A stretch of DNA of 62,169 nt from Lentzea tibetensis. Its GTDB lineage: Bacteria > Actinomycetota > Actinomycetes > Mycobacteriales > Pseudonocardiaceae. Location: the NCBI RefSeq assembly GCF_007845675.1, contig NZ_VOBR01000041.1, positions 1 to 62,169 of the forward strand. The letters run 5' to 3'. Both the position numbers and the translations under genes were made by a program. Below the pieces are notes generated by a model. That model was not told where the DNA came from, did not search any database, and worked only from the letters and a program-made list of their open reading frames with translations. Below, piece by piece: positions 25,403-34,308 of this stretch. Each line of letters opens with the position of its first letter. Positions within the stretch are counted from its first letter, which is position 1.

Positions 25403-25546
25403 GGCGGCGAGGGTATCCACCCGGTTTGGTTCCCGTGCAGGCCACCGGCTACCCTTGCTGGGTTGCCGTGCCCGGTTGAGGCTTGTGCATACGCTTGCGC
25501 GCCCGCCGGGGCGTGAGACACCAGCAATCTAGAAGGAGTGGCTGAC

Positions 25547-25738
25547 GTGGCTGCCGTGTGCGACGTCTGTGCAAAGGGGCCGGGCTTCGGCCATTCGGTT
25601 TCGCACTCCCAGCGGAAGACGAACCGCCGCTGGAACCCGAACATCCAGTCCGTGCGCGCGAAGGTCTCGTCCTCGCAGCGCCAGCGGATCAACGTGTGCA
25701 CCTCGTGCCTGAAGGCCGGCAAGGTGGTGCGCGGCTGA
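25547..25738 (+). CDS. rpmB: 50S ribosomal protein L28
   Basis: The 63-residue protein has the zinc-ribbon form of L28: [51 protein letters not shown] with two Cys pairs. GTG 25547 is eight bases after AGAAGGAG; an upstream GTG at 25538 would overlap that ribosome site. The gene diverges from the DAK-recG unit and ends in a UUCG-capped terminator. Confidence 0.96.
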   Translation: MAAVCDVCAKGPGFGHSVSHSQRKTNRRWNPNIQSVRAKVSSSQRQRINVCTSCLKAGKVVRG

Positions 25739-25747
25739 GACCGCGCT

Positions 25748-26944
25748 TTACTTGCTCGTCGTGATGAGCCCGGCTTCGGCCGGGCTCATTGCTTTTCGGA
25801 CCCTGACCAGGCACAACGCCCCGGCGATGATCGCCCCGGTGCCGCCGATCGCGAACACCCAGCGCGGGCTGAGCGAGAGCAGCAGGACACCGCCCGCCGC
25901 CGTGCCGACGAGGTTGGCCGCCGTGACCACCGAGCTGACCGCGGCGAACACCCTCCCGCGGATCTCCTCCGGGGTGCGCATCCTGATCAGCACCTTCTCC
26001 GTGACGTTGTCCACGCCGTTGCAGATGCCGCCGAGGAACCAGCCGATCCCGTTGGCGACCACGTAGGGCAAGGCCGCCGGGATCAGCACGGCCGTCCCGA
26101 TGCCGATTCCCGCCACGCCCAGCCACCCCGCTACCTGACGTTCCCTGGTCAGACGCGCTGCCAGGCGGTTGCCGACCAGGAGGCCGAGCATCCAGCACGA
26201 CTGGATGGCGCCGAAGGTGAACTCGTCGCCGTTGAGGACGTAGCGGACGTACGCGGGGTCTGCGACGTTGATCAGGACGACGCAGCCGACGAAGCTCGCC
26301 AGACCGCTGATGCCCGCCAGGAGGACCTTGTCCGTCCTGACGTGGCGCAGGCCCGCGGTGGCGCTGGGGCGTTCCTGGTGATCGCCCGGCCGCGGGCGGC
26401 GTTCCTGCCGCACGAAGGCCAGCGCCAGCGCCTGGAGCGCGAACGTGGCACCGTCGATGACGAGCGCCGGGCCGTAGCCGAAGTGGCCCGCCAGCAGTGC
26501 GCCGCCCGTCGCGCCCGCCAGGATGCCCAGGCTGCGGCCGGTGCCCATCCACGCGTAGGCCTTGGTCGAGTTCTCCTCGCCCGCGATGTGCGGGATCAGT
26601 GCCGACTGGGCCGGGGCGGTGATCGCCCGGCCGCAGCCGGAGAGGAAGACGAGGGTCAGCACCAGCGCCGGGACGGTCATGGCGGTGGCGATCGCGGCGG
26701 TGACCGCGCCCTGGCACAGCAGGGCCGCGATGAGGAGTCTGCGGTTCGGGAAGCGGTCGACCAGCCAGCCCGCGATCGGGGCACCCAGTGCGATCGGGAG
26801 CATCTCGGCCACCAGGACCCCTGCCACCAGCAGCGGGCTGATCGGGGTCGCCCAGAGGAGCAGGACGATCATGGTGATCGCGTTGCCGAAGTCGGACACC
26901 ACTGCGCCGCCTACGACCAACGGCAGGTCGCGTTTCCCCCACAT
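25748..26944 (-). CDS. MFS transporter (drug-efflux type)
   Basis: The 398-residue membrane protein has about 12 hydrophobic helices, starting VVGGAVVSDFGNAITMIVLLLWATPISPLL. The loop 2-3 motif A variant (GWLVDRFPNRRLLIAALLCQG) and the intracellular TPEEIRGRVFAAVSSVV after helix 8 are typical of the macrolide-efflux-like (MFS_3) group. It exports an unknown compound. It lies 18 bp downstream of the TetR gene on the same strand and is probably co-transcribed with and controlled by it. Its last 14 codons contain the hairpin that terminates rpmB on the opposite strand. Confidence 0.88.
   Translation of the reverse strand: MWGKRDLPLVVGGAVVSDFGNAITMIVLLLWATPISPLLVAGVLVAEMLPIALGAPIAGWLVDRFPNRRLLIAALLCQGAVTAAIATAMTVPALVLTLVFLSGCGRAITAPAQSALIPHIAGEENSTKAYAWMGTGRSLGILAGATGGALLAGHFGYGPALVIDGATFALQALALAFVRQERRPRPGDHQERPSATAGLRHVRTDKVLLAGISGLASFVGCVVLINVADPAYVRYVLNGDEFTFGAIQSCWMLGLLVGNRLAARLTRERQVAGWLGVAGIGIGTAVLIPAALPYVVANGIGWFLGGICNGVDNVTEKVLIRMRTPEEIRGRVFAAVSSVVTAANLVGTAAGGVLLLSLSPRWVFAIGGTGAIIAGALCLVRVRKAMSPAEAGLITTSK
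25764..25789. terminator. UUCG-capped terminator of rpmB, inside the 3' end of the MFS gene
   Basis: ATGAGCCCGGC (25764-25774) pairs perfectly with 25779-25789 around the stable loop TTCG, followed by TGCTTTT on the plus strand. It starts 26 bases after the rpmB stop. The same bases encode part of the MFS C terminus (MSPAEAGL). Confidence 0.85.
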
Positions 26945-26962
26945 GCCTCGCGACGCTACTGA

Positions 26963-27466
26963 TCAGGCGCTGTTCGGCCCATCGGATTTCACGCCGCGCG
27001 AAATGCCCTCCAGCGCGATGGTCATCAAGCGTTCCGCCGCGTCCGGATCGCCCTCGGTGACCGACGAGATCGCGCCCGCCAGGGTCAGCAGGTCGCCGAT
27101 GGTCACGTCCGGGCGCACGGTGTCCTCGCGTTCCAGCAGCTCGCTTCCCGTCGCGATGATCATCGCGTGGCAGTCGGCGCCGTTCGTCAGCGACGGGCCG
27201 AGGCCGCGGTTGGCGGCGGCGTGCCGCGCGACGGCGCGCAGCCACGGGACCAGTTCCTCCGCCTGCGCGCACAACGCTTCCACCCGTTCGCGGAAGACGG
27301 CGTCCAGCAGCGCCTGCCGGGACGGGAAGTGCCGGTGCAGCGTCGCGGAACCCACGCCTGCCCGCCGCGCGATCTCCTCGAGCGACGCCTCGGCGCCCTG
27401 CTCGGCCACGACCTCCTCCGCGACGGCCAGGATCCGCTCGTAGTTGCGGCGCGCGTCCGCTCGCAT
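26963..27466 (-). CDS. TetR-family transcriptional regulator
   Basis: The 167-residue protein has a TetR N-terminal HTH (ILAVAEEVVAEQGAEASLEEIARRAGVGSATLHRHFPSRQALLDAVF) and a helical ligand domain with no specific signature. It is divergent from the NmrA-like gene and upstream of the MFS gene on its own strand, so either or both could be targets. The 83-bp intergenic region contains an inverted repeat and a GGGGTACCCC palindrome that are candidate binding sites. Confidence 0.92.
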   Translation of the reverse strand: MRADARRNYERILAVAEEVVAEQGAEASLEEIARRAGVGSATLHRHFPSRQALLDAVFRERVEALCAQAEELVPWLRAVARHAAANRGLGPSLTNGADCHAMIIATGSELLEREDTVRPDVTIGDLLTLAGAISSVTEGDPDAAERLMTIALEGISRGVKSDGPNSA

Positions 27467-27480
27467 CCGAAATCTCCTTG

Positions 27481-27539
27481 CTAACCGGGGTACCCCTCCA
27501 TATCGTAGCGACCAGCAAACGGAGGACCACCCCGGTTAG
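27481..27539. promoter_or_regulatory. Candidate TetR operator region with inverted repeats
   Basis: CTAACCGGGGT at 27481-27491 is the exact reverse complement of ACCCCGGTTAG at 27529-27539. The left arm also contributes to the palindrome GGGGTACCCC (27487-27496). The two arms flank the divergent start region, close to both start codons, as expected for a TetR repressor binding at both promoters. Confidence 0.5.
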
Positions 27540-27549
27540 GAGCTCGGTG

Positions 27550-28419
27550 ATGGACATCGTTGTGGTGGGCGCGACCGGATCGCAGGGCGGCGCGGTGGCG
27601 AAGCACCTGCGCGCGGGCGGCTGGACGGTGCGGGCGCTGTCCCGCTCACGGCCGGGGTTCGTGCACGCAGACATGGAGGACGTGGCGTCGCTCGTGGCCG
27701 CGATGGAGGGCGCGCACGGCGTGTTCAGCGTCCAGCCGACCGTCGGCTCCCCCGGCACCGCGCCGGACTTCTCCGCCGAGGACGAGGTGCGCTGGGGCAT
27801 GAACGTCGCTTCGGCCGCGGCCGAAGCGGGCGTGCGGCACTTCGTCTACACGTCGGTCGCCGGCACGGGCAGGCACCTGGAGGAGCGGTTGCCCGTGAAC
27901 CTGATCAGCAAGTGGCGCATCGAGGAGCACATCTACGCGCGAGGACTGCCCGCGACGGTGCTGCGGCCGGTGTCGTTCCTGGAGAACTTCACCGGCGACT
28001 ACGCGTTGCACGACGACTTCATGGCCACCGGGCTCGCCCCGGACGTGCCGCAGCAGCTCATGGCCGTCGACGACGTGGGCATGATCGCCGCGCAGGCGTT
28101 CGCCGACCCGGCGAGCTGGATCGGCCGCACCGTCGAGCTCGCCGGCGACTCGGTGACGCCCGTGGAGATCGCGGCCGCCTTCTCCGAGGTGCTCGGGCGA
28201 CCGTTGCCGTACGAGCAGATCCCGTTGGAGGCCATGCCCGCGGACTTCGCGTTCGCCAACCGGTGGCTCAACGAGCTGGGCTACCGGGTGGCGAAGCTCC
28301 ACCCCGGCCTGATGAACCTGCGCACGTGGCTGCACGCCACGGGCGCGGCTCAGCTCAGGGCAGCTTCCAGTCAATCGGCTCCGCGCCCTGCTTCTGCAGC
28401 AGCTCGTTGGCCCGGCTGA
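27550..28419 (+). CDS. NmrA/NAD(P)-binding Rossmann protein
   Basis: The 289-residue protein starts [20 protein letters not shown], an atypical-SDR nucleotide loop, and has [23 protein letters not shown] and [15 protein letters not shown], as in NmrA-like redox sensors or NAD(P)-dependent oxidoreductases. The YxxxK pair is not obvious ([11 protein letters not shown] present). It is either a reductase or a cofactor-sensing regulator. TAGGAG precedes ATG 27550. The 3' end runs 65 bp into the 3' end of convergent ung, encoding an Ala/Ser-rich tail not expected in the family. Confidence 0.85.
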   Translation: MDIVVVGATGSQGGAVAKHLRAGGWTVRALSRSRPGFVHADMEDVASLVAAMEGAHGVFSVQPTVGSPGTAPDFSAEDEVRWGMNVASAAAEAGVRHFVYTSVAGTGRHLEERLPVNLISKWRIEEHIYARGLPATVLRPVSFLENFTGDYALHDDFMATGLAPDVPQQLMAVDDVGMIAAQAFADPASWIGRTVELAGDSVTPVEIAAAFSEVLGRPLPYEQIPLEAMPADFAFANRWLNELGYRVAKLHPGLMNLRTWLHATGAAQLRAASSQSAPRPASAAARWPG

Positions 28420-29029
28420 ACGGCTTGGAGCCGAAGAAGCCGGAGTGCGCCGACAGCGGCGACGGGTGCGCGGACTCGATGCAGGGCAACGGCTCCAGCA
28501 GCGGGCGCAGGTTGCGGGCGTTGCGGCCCCACAGGATCGCGACCATCGGCTCGTCGCGGGCGGCGAGCGCCTTGATCGCCTGCTCCGTCACGGCTTCCCA
28601 GCCCTTGCCCTGGTGCGCGTTGGCCTTGCCCGGCTGCACCGTCAGCGCGCGGTTGAGCAGGAGCACGCCGCGGTCGGCCCACGGCGTCAGGTCTCCGTTG
28701 GAGGGCAACGGGTGCCCGAGGTCCTCCGCGTACTCCTTGTAGATGTTCACCAAGGACTTCGGCAGCGGACGAACGTCCGGCGCGACGGAGAACGACAGGC
28801 CGACCGCGTGGCCGGGCGTCGGGTACGGGTCCTGGCCGACGATCAGCACGCGGACGCCGTGGAACGGCTGCTTGAACGCGCGCAGCACGTTCTCGCCCGC
28901 TGGCAGGTAGGTGCGGCCCGCGGCGACTTCCTCGCGCAGGAACTCACCCATGGCGGCAATGCGGTCGGCAACCGGGGCGAGTGCTTCAGCCCAGCCGGTC
29001 TCGACGATCTCGTTCAGAGGACGTGCCAC
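28355..29029 (-). CDS. ung: Uracil-DNA glycosylase (family 1)
   Basis: This enzyme excises uracil from DNA. The family 1 water-activating motif [18 protein letters not shown] (catalytic Asp) and the leucine-loop motif [14 protein letters not shown] (catalytic His) are both present, with [10 protein letters not shown] and ILWGRNARN between. At 224 residues it is standard. GTG or ATG at 29029 fits the N-terminal [13 protein letters not shown]. It lies 15 bp downstream of the gamma-carbonic-anhydrase-fold gene on the same strand and its 3' end overlaps that of the convergent NmrA gene. Confidence 0.97.
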   Translation of the reverse strand: MARPLNEIVETGWAEALAPVADRIAAMGEFLREEVAAGRTYLPAGENVLRAFKQPFHGVRVLIVGQDPYPTPGHAVGLSFSVAPDVRPLPKSLVNIYKEYAEDLGHPLPSNGDLTPWADRGVLLLNRALTVQPGKANAHQGKGWEAVTEQAIKALAARDEPMVAILWGRNARNLRPLLEPLPCIESAHPSPLSAHSGFFGSKPFSRANELLQKQGAEPIDWKLP

Positions 29030-29044
29030 GGCGAAGGACCTTAT

Positions 29045-29566
29045 CTAATCGAGGCGCCGCAACCCCGACCGGTACACCTCAATGTTGGCAACGTATTTCT
29101 CGACGATGAAGCTCCACGCCTTTTCCGGCACAACGTGTCCCTCCCGCACGCGTGCGGGCACGCCGAGCGCCATCGAGCGCTCGGGAAGCCTGCCGTCGAA
29201 CGACATCACCGCGCCCGCGCCGAGGATCGCGCCGTTGCCGACGATGGAACCGTTGAGCACCACGGATCCCGACGCGATGAGGCAGTCGTCGCCGATCGTC
29301 GCGCCCTCGATGTGCACGTTGTGCCCGATGACGCACGACGAGCCGATGTGCACCGGGTGCACCTCGGTGCAGTGCACGACCGTGCCGTCCTGCACGCTGG
29401 TGCGCTCGCCGACCTCGATGCGCCCGTAGTCGCCGCGCAGCACGGCCTGCGGCCACACCGAGGAGAACGCGCCGATGCGCACGTCACCGATGACGGTCGC
29501 GTCCGGGTGCACGTAGGCGTCCGGATGGATGTGCGGCTCGTACTCCCCGAGTGCATAGATGGCCAT
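29045..29566 (-). CDS. Left-handed beta-helix protein, gamma carbonic anhydrase family
   Basis: The 173-residue protein is built of hexapeptide repeats (IHPDAYVHPDATVIGDVRIGAFSSVWPQAVLRGDYGRI...). Conserved family elements are GERTSVQDGTVVHCTE, the metal-ligand histidines in VIGHNVHIEGATIGDDCLIA, and the C-terminal helix. It resembles YrdA/PaaY-type proteins; carbonic anhydrase activity is possible but not assured. It sits in the GNAT-thiL-to-ung leftward cluster with short gaps. Confidence 0.9.
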   Translation of the reverse strand: MAIYALGEYEPHIHPDAYVHPDATVIGDVRIGAFSSVWPQAVLRGDYGRIEVGERTSVQDGTVVHCTEVHPVHIGSSCVIGHNVHIEGATIGDDCLIASGSVVLNGSIVGNGAILGAGAVMSFDGRLPERSMALGVPARVREGHVVPEKAWSFIVEKYVANIEVYRSGLRRLD

Positions 29567-29575
29567 GGGCCGAAC

Positions 29576-30028
29576 TTACAGGTCCTTCGCGTAGCAAACG
29601 CTTTCCGGTTCGTCCTTGTACACGCCGTACTTCTCGATCTCGGTGTATCCGCTGGACACGTACAGGCCGATCGCCTCGGGCTGCGCCTGGCCGGTCTCCA
29701 GCACCATGCGCCGGTGGCCAGCCGCACGCGCGGTCGACTCGAGGTGCGCGAGGACCTGCCGGGAAAGCCCGCGGCCGCGCAGGCGATCGATGACGTACAT
29801 GCGCTTGATCTCCGCGCCGCCCATCGCGGAGTGGTAGCGCCAGCCGCCGCAGGCGACCGGGACGCCGTCGGAGTACCCGATGGCGAAGTAGCCCTCCGGC
29901 GCCGCGAACTGGGCCGGGTCGACGGGCGTGGCATCGACGTCGCCGTAGCGGACGACGTACACCTGCTGCAGCTCCGCGATCAACTTCATCGCGTCTGGAT
30001 GGTCATACGCGACCGTGAATAGTTCCAC
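29576..30028 (-). CDS. GNAT-family N-acetyltransferase
   Basis: The 150-residue protein begins VELFTVAYDHPDAMKLIAELQ and has the acetyl-CoA site MYVIDRLRGRGLSRQVLAHLE, followed by AGHRRMVLETGQAQPEAIGLYVSSGYTEIE. It belongs to a small-molecule or protein acetyltransferase group of unknown substrate. GTG 30028 is chosen because it gives a complete fold and lies ten bases after the thiL stop, so translation is likely coupled; the frame remains open further upstream inside thiL. Confidence 0.88.
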   Translation of the reverse strand: MELFTVAYDHPDAMKLIAELQQVYVVRYGDVDATPVDPAQFAAPEGYFAIGYSDGVPVACGGWRYHSAMGGAEIKRMYVIDRLRGRGLSRQVLAHLESTARAAGHRRMVLETGQAQPEAIGLYVSSGYTEIEKYGVYKDEPESVCYAKDL

Positions 30029-30038
30029 GCACTCCAGT

Positions 30039-31007
30039 CTACGTGCGCCAGTGCTCCCAGCCAGGAGGTTTCTCGTACACCCGGCCGTCGACGGTGACGC
30101 CACTGCCCGCGCGCACGGTGCCGATGGTCTGCCAGTCCTCGGGCACGGTCTTCGGGCCGGGGAACGTCGCCGCGAGAGCGTGATCCTCGCCTCCGGTGAG
30201 CGTCCAGTGCCTGGCGTCGGCGCCGAGCGCGGACGCGACATCCAGCAGGCGCGGGTGCACGGGGAGCAGCTCGGTGCGGATGTCGATCGCCACGCCCGAG
30301 GCCTTCGCGATGTGGCCGAGGTCCGCGAGCAGGCCGTCCGAGACGTCGACCATGGCCGTGGCGCCTGCCTCGGCCGCCTGCGGGCCCGCCGGGTACGGCG
30401 GCTCGGGCGTGCGCTGCGCGGCCACGATGCCGACCGGCGAGCGGAAGCCGCGACCGAGCACGGCCAGACCGGCGGCCGCCCAGCCGAGCTTCCCGCACAC
30501 CGCGACGACGTCACCGACGAGCGCGCCCGACCGGGTAACTGGCTCGAGCCCGTTCATGTCGCCGAGTGCCGTGATGGAGATCACCAGCGTGGGGGAGCTG
30601 ACCATGTCGCCGCCGACGACGCCAGCGCCGGCGACCGCGGCCTCCGCCCAGAGACCGGTCATGACCCCCTCGACGAGTGACGCGGGGGTGTCCGGAGGAC
30701 AGGCGAAACCGACCAGCAGCGCCGACGGCAGCGCCCCCATCGCGACGATGTCCGCGAGGTTCACCGCGGCCGCTTTTCGGCCGACCTGCTCGGGAGACGA
30801 CCAGTCCAGTCTGAAGTGGACACCCTCGACGAGGACGTCCGTCGAGGCCACGACGCGGCCGTCCGGCACGGCGACGACAGCGGCGTCGTCACCGGGGCCG
30901 AGCAACGTGGTGGGGGGCTGCGCCCGACCGGCCGTCACCCGATGGATGAGACGGAACTCACCCACTTCGGCGACCGTCTCCGCGTCGCGCGGCGGCTCCG
31001 GACGCAA
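30039..31007 (-). CDS. thiL: Thiamine-monophosphate kinase
   Basis: ThiL phosphorylates thiamine monophosphate to the cofactor thiamine pyrophosphate. Features include EFRLIHRVTAG at the N terminus, the ATP/metal site LLGPGDDAAVV, VASTDVLVEGVHFRLDW, VNLADIVAMGALPSALLVG, GGDMVSSP and the C-terminal LTGGEDHALAATFP. I start at TTG 31007, which follows GGGAGG by five bases and gives 322 residues, the normal length; no ATG or GTG fits. It is the first gene of a leftward run with GNAT, the beta-helix protein and ung. Confidence 0.93.
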   Translation of the reverse strand: MRPEPPRDAETVAEVGEFRLIHRVTAGRAQPPTTLLGPGDDAAVVAVPDGRVVASTDVLVEGVHFRLDWSSPEQVGRKAAAVNLADIVAMGALPSALLVGFACPPDTPASLVEGVMTGLWAEAAVAGAGVVGGDMVSSPTLVISITALGDMNGLEPVTRSGALVGDVVAVCGKLGWAAAGLAVLGRGFRSPVGIVAAQRTPEPPYPAGPQAAEAGATAMVDVSDGLLADLGHIAKASGVAIDIRTELLPVHPRLLDVASALGADARHWTLTGGEDHALAATFPGPKTVPEDWQTIGTVRAGSGVTVDGRVYEKPPGWEHWRT

Positions 31008-31104
31008 AGTTGCCTCCCAATCTGAGCATTCGGAACCCCAACTGGGGTACGTTGCGTGACACGTTCCTACCCCGACCCAACCTGTCGCGACGAAGGGGCA
31101 CGCC

Positions 31105-31338
31105 GTGGTGCACGCATACATCCTCATCCAGACCGAGGTCGGGAAGGCCGCCGCAGTCGCCTCCGAAATCTCCGGTATCGCCGGTGTCACGACGGCCGAG
31201 GACGTCACCGGCCCGTACGACGTCATCGTGCGCGCCGAGGCCGACACCGTCGACCAGCTGGGCCAGCTCGTGGTGGCCCGCATCCAGAACGTCGAGGGAA
31301 TCACCCGGACGCTGACCTGCCCGGTGGTGCACCTCTAG
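31105..31338 (+). CDS. Stand-alone RAM (Lrp/AsnC ligand-binding) domain protein
   Basis: This 77-residue protein is only the regulation-of-amino-acid-metabolism domain: VHAYILIQTEVGKAAAVASEI, VTTAEDVTGPYDVIVRAEADTVDQLGQLV, GITRTLTCPVVHL. It has no helix-turn-helix, so it is a SARM-type protein that may bind an amino acid or modulate a full-length Lrp homologue. GTG 31105 follows GAAGGGG. It diverges from thiL and precedes DUF3515 by 20 bp on the same strand. Confidence 0.9.
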   Translation: MVHAYILIQTEVGKAAAVASEISGIAGVTTAEDVTGPYDVIVRAEADTVDQLGQLVVARIQNVEGITRTLTCPVVHL

Positions 31339-31358
31339 GTCCGTGCTGTCATAGCCGT

Positions 31359-31922
31359 GTGACACAGGAATCCACTTCGGTGCTGTCCCGGCCGCTGATC
31401 GCGGTCGCGGTCGGGCTCGCCGTGCTGCTCGCGGTCGGCGTCGCGGCGATCGGACTCGTGCTGGGGACCGGTAACCCGGAGGAGACCCCGTCGGACCGCA
31501 CGGGCCCCATCGCGCTGGTGACGGTCGACGCGCCCGCCGCCGCGTCCCCGGAGTGCACGTCGCTCGTCGAGAAGCTCCCCGTCGGGCTGCCGTCCGGTAA
31601 GGACATGCTGCCGCGCAGGGAGATCGCCTCGCCCGCACCCGTCGGTGCCGTGGCGTGGGGCGACGCGAAACACGACCCGGTGGTGCTGCGCTGCGGCCTG
31701 AACCGGCCGAACGAGCTCACCCCCACGTCCGAGCTGCGGGTGATCTCCGACGTGCAGTGGCTGCGCGTCGAGGGCTCCGGCACCGCGACCTGGTTCGTCG
31801 TGGACCGTCCCGTGTACGTGGCGCTCACGGTGCCCGACGACGCGGGCACGGGGCCGTTGCAGGACGTCTCCACCACGATCCGCGACCTGCTGCCGAAGAC
31901 CGCGGTGAAGACGTCCGCCTGA
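31359..31922 (+). CDS. DUF3515 membrane-anchored protein
   Basis: The 187-residue protein has an N-terminal membrane anchor (PLIAVAVGLAVLLAVGVAAIGLVLG) and an external domain with two conserved Cys (PECTSLVEKLPVGLPSG, PVVLRCGLNRPNEL) and WFVVDRPVYVALTVP, matching DUF3515, which neighbours ddl in actinomycetes. Function is unknown; an envelope role is suggested by location. GTG 31359 is chosen because upstream in-frame sequence overlaps the RAM gene. The stop is immediately followed by the convergent ddl stop. Confidence 0.88.
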   Translation: MTQESTSVLSRPLIAVAVGLAVLLAVGVAAIGLVLGTGNPEETPSDRTGPIALVTVDAPAAASPECTSLVEKLPVGLPSGKDMLPRREIASPAPVGAVAWGDAKHDPVVLRCGLNRPNELTPTSELRVISDVQWLRVEGSGTATWFVVDRPVYVALTVPDDAGTGPLQDVSTTIRDLLPKTAVKTSA

Positions 31923-32990
31923 CTAACGCAGGCCCGTGCCGCGGGCGAGCGCGGTGTCGATGAGCGTGGTCAGCAGGGTGGTGTAGTCCACGCCGGTCTC
32001 CGCCCACATGCGCGGGTACATGGAGATCGGGGTGAAGCCCGGCATCGTGTTGATCTCGTTGATCACGAGCTCGCCGCCGTCGGTGACGAAGAAGTCCACC
32101 CTGGACAGTCCCTGGCAGTCGAGCGCGTGGAAGGCCGTGACGGCCATCTCGCGCAGCTGCCGCGCGGTCTCGTCGTCGAGCTTCGCGGGGATGTCGAACT
32201 CGCAGACGTCGTCGAGGTACTTGGCGTCGAAGTCGTACCAGTCGACGCCCTCGCCGACGATGCGCAGCTCGGCGGGCAGCGACGCCTCGACCCGGCCGTC
32301 GGGGAACTCCAGCACGCCGCACTCGATCTCGCGGCCGGTCACCGCGGCCTCGATGATGACCTTCGGGTCCGTCTCGCGGGCGTGCGCGATGGCCGCGTCG
32401 AGGTCCGCCCAGTCCTTGACCTTCGAGATGCCGACGGACGACCCGGCGCGCGCCGGCTTCACGAACACCGGCAGGCCGAGGCGGTCGCGCTCGTCGAGCG
32501 ACAGCGTCTCCTGGCGCCGGTCGAGCACGGAGAACGTGCCGACGGGCAGCCCGGCGGCCTGCAGGACGCGCTTGGCGAACGCCTTGTCCATGGCCATCGC
32601 GCTCGCCAGCACGCCAGGTCCGACGTAGGGCAGCGCCGTCAGCTCCAGCAGACCCTGGATGGTGCCGTCCTCGCCCCACGCGCCGTGCAGGACGGGGAAC
32701 ACCACGTCGACGTCCGCCAGCGCGTGGCTCGGCTCGATCGGGGCCAGCTCGCCGAGCGACCGCACCGTCGGCAGGTTGCGGCCGCTCATCTCCAGCGCAC
32801 TGGTGTCGCCCTTGCCGAGCACCCAGCCGCCCTCGGGGGTGATGCCGACCGGCACCACCTCGAATCGCTCGCGGTCGAGGTGGGACAGCACGCTTCCGCC
32901 CGACACGCACGAGATCGTGTGCTCGGAGCTGCGGCCGCCGAACACCACGGCCACCCTCGTCTTGCGCTGCGTACCAGTCCCTTGCGTCAT
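31923..32990 (-). CDS. ddl: D-alanine--D-alanine ligase
   Basis: This ATP-grasp enzyme makes the D-Ala-D-Ala dipeptide of peptidoglycan precursors. Motifs include [19 protein letters not shown] at the N terminus, [37 protein letters not shown], and the metal-binding C-terminal [17 protein letters not shown]. The Tyr-type dipeptide specificity region ([12 protein letters not shown]) is the ordinary D-Ala-D-Ala kind, not depsipeptide. The length is 355 residues. In related genomes ddl sits directly by gpsA; here about 5.7 kb of accessory genes lies between. Confidence 0.96.
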   Translation of the reverse strand: MTQGTGTQRKTRVAVVFGGRSSEHTISCVSGGSVLSHLDRERFEVVPVGITPEGGWVLGKGDTSALEMSGRNLPTVRSLGELAPIEPSHALADVDVVFPVLHGAWGEDGTIQGLLELTALPYVGPGVLASAMAMDKAFAKRVLQAAGLPVGTFSVLDRRQETLSLDERDRLGLPVFVKPARAGSSVGISKVKDWADLDAAIAHARETDPKVIIEAAVTGREIECGVLEFPDGRVEASLPAELRIVGEGVDWYDFDAKYLDDVCEFDIPAKLDDETARQLREMAVTAFHALDCQGLSRVDFFVTDGGELVINEINTMPGFTPISMYPRMWAETGVDYTTLLTTLIDTALARGTGLR

Positions 32991-33025
32991 AGCGCCCGAC
33001 CATACCCGTTTGGGCTAATTGGTCT

Positions 33026-33640
33026 TTACGGGCAGCGCCTCCAGTGCAGGTCCCAGGTCGTCTCGCCGGCGTCCCGGAAGAGGTAGCTGGTGGTGTCCGG
33101 GTCCGATGTGCCCCTGGCGACCCGCAGCTCGACGTTGAGGTTGAAATTCCGCTTCTCGCCGCACGGGTGGAAGACCAGCTCGTCGATGCCCACGTGGTCC
33201 TCACGCGCCCAGTCGTCGGAGCGCGGCCCGTCGAAGTTGAAGCTGCGGTTGTGGGTGGTGGCATGGCCCTGGAAGTAGAAGCTGGTGCGCAGCGTCGCGC
33301 TGGCGCCCTTCTCCAGCAGGGCGAAGCCGCGGTAGGAGCTGCTGCCGACGGCGTAGGTGTAGCCGTCCGGCGGGTGGATTCGCAGACCGATCAGGCACGG
33401 TTTGCGCCAGTCTCTGACGGTGGTGCGGGCGCCTGCCGCGGCGTACACGATGCCGGGGCCGACCGAGCTGAGGGTGAAGGAGCGGTTGTCCTGCGCCACG
33501 GAGATGGTGAGGCCGCCCTCGGGGCAGGCACGGCCGAGGAAGTTCACGATCTCGGCGGTGACGGGTTCGGCGGGCGGGTCGACGTCGGTCGTCGGGGCCA
33601 AAGCGGCGAGGACCAGTGCGGCTGCTGCGAACGCGTGCAT
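33026..33640 (-). CDS. Exported DUF4360 protein, copy 1
   Basis: The 204-residue protein has a short signal peptide (MHAFAAAALVLAALAPTTDV) and the DUF4360 pattern: GRACPEGGLTISVAQDNRSFTL, RDWRKPCLIGLRIHPPDGYTYAVGSSSYRGFALLEKGASATL, HPCGEKRNFNLNVELRV and the ending DLHWRRCP. Four cysteines probably form two disulphides. Function of the family is unknown; a secreted beta-sandwich is likely. It is the last of three tandem paralogues, each with its own ribosome site and 28-35 bp between genes. Confidence 0.87.
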   Translation of the reverse strand: MHAFAAAALVLAALAPTTDVDPPAEPVTAEIVNFLGRACPEGGLTISVAQDNRSFTLSSVGPGIVYAAAGARTTVRDWRKPCLIGLRIHPPDGYTYAVGSSSYRGFALLEKGASATLRTSFYFQGHATTHNRSFNFDGPRSDDWAREDHVGIDELVFHPCGEKRNFNLNVELRVARGTSDPDTTSYLFRDAGETTWDLHWRRCP

Positions 33641-33674
33641 GACTTGCCTCTCTGCGTCAGTGGATCCGGCACTC

Positions 33675-34280
33675 TCAGGGGCAGCGCTTCCAGAGGAGCT
33701 CGTACCTCGTCTCGCCCGCGTCCCGGTACAGGTAGCTCGTGGTCGTCGGGTCCGATGTGCCCGCGGCGGCCCGCATCTCGGTGAGCATGGTCAGGTTGCG
33801 CTTCTCCCCGCACGGCAGGAACGTGGGCTGGCCGCTCTGGTCCACCCGCTCCCACCAGTCGGCGAACGGGCCGGGGAAGCGGTAGGTGTTGTCGCGGAAG
33901 TTGCCCTGGCCCTGGAACGAGTAAGCGGCCCTCAGCGACGCGGTGGCACCCTTCTCGATCGTGGCCAGGCCCTGGAAGCGCACCTTGCCGATGGCGTAGG
34001 TGTAGCCGGGCGGAGTGTTGACCCGGAGGTTGAGCTGGCAGCTCCGGCGCGCGTCGCCTGGGGTGGCCTTCGCGCCCGCGGCGACGCGGATCAGGCTGTT
34101 GCCGCCCACGAGGACGACGAACTCGGTGTTGTCCGGAGCGACGTAGACCGCCGCCCCGCCACCGGCCCCACAGCCGTTGCCGTTGAAGGTGACGACGTTG
34201 ATGGTGACCGGTTCGGTCGGCGGATCGTCGAGCGGGGCGAGCGCGGACAGTGCGAACACGAGCGTTGCTAACACGTGCAT
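33675..34280 (-). CDS. Exported DUF4360 protein, copy 2
   Basis: The 201-residue protein has a signal peptide (MHVLATLVFALSALAPLDDP) and the DUF4360 body: GNGCGAGGGAAVYVAPDNTEFVV, CQLNLRVNTPPGYTYAIGKVRFQGLATIEKGATASLRAAYSFQGQG, LPCGEKRNLTMLTEMRA, ending YELLWKRCP. It is more divergent from copies 1 and 3 than those are from each other in the N-terminal half (GGGAAVYV against EGGLTISV). Unknown function. It is the middle gene of the tandem array. Confidence 0.87.
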   Translation of the reverse strand: MHVLATLVFALSALAPLDDPPTEPVTINVVTFNGNGCGAGGGAAVYVAPDNTEFVVLVGGNSLIRVAAGAKATPGDARRSCQLNLRVNTPPGYTYAIGKVRFQGLATIEKGATASLRAAYSFQGQGNFRDNTYRFPGPFADWWERVDQSGQPTFLPCGEKRNLTMLTEMRAAAGTSDPTTTSYLYRDAGETRYELLWKRCP

Positions 34281-34308
34281 GACAGACCCTTCTGCAGCTG
34301 GCGAGAGG

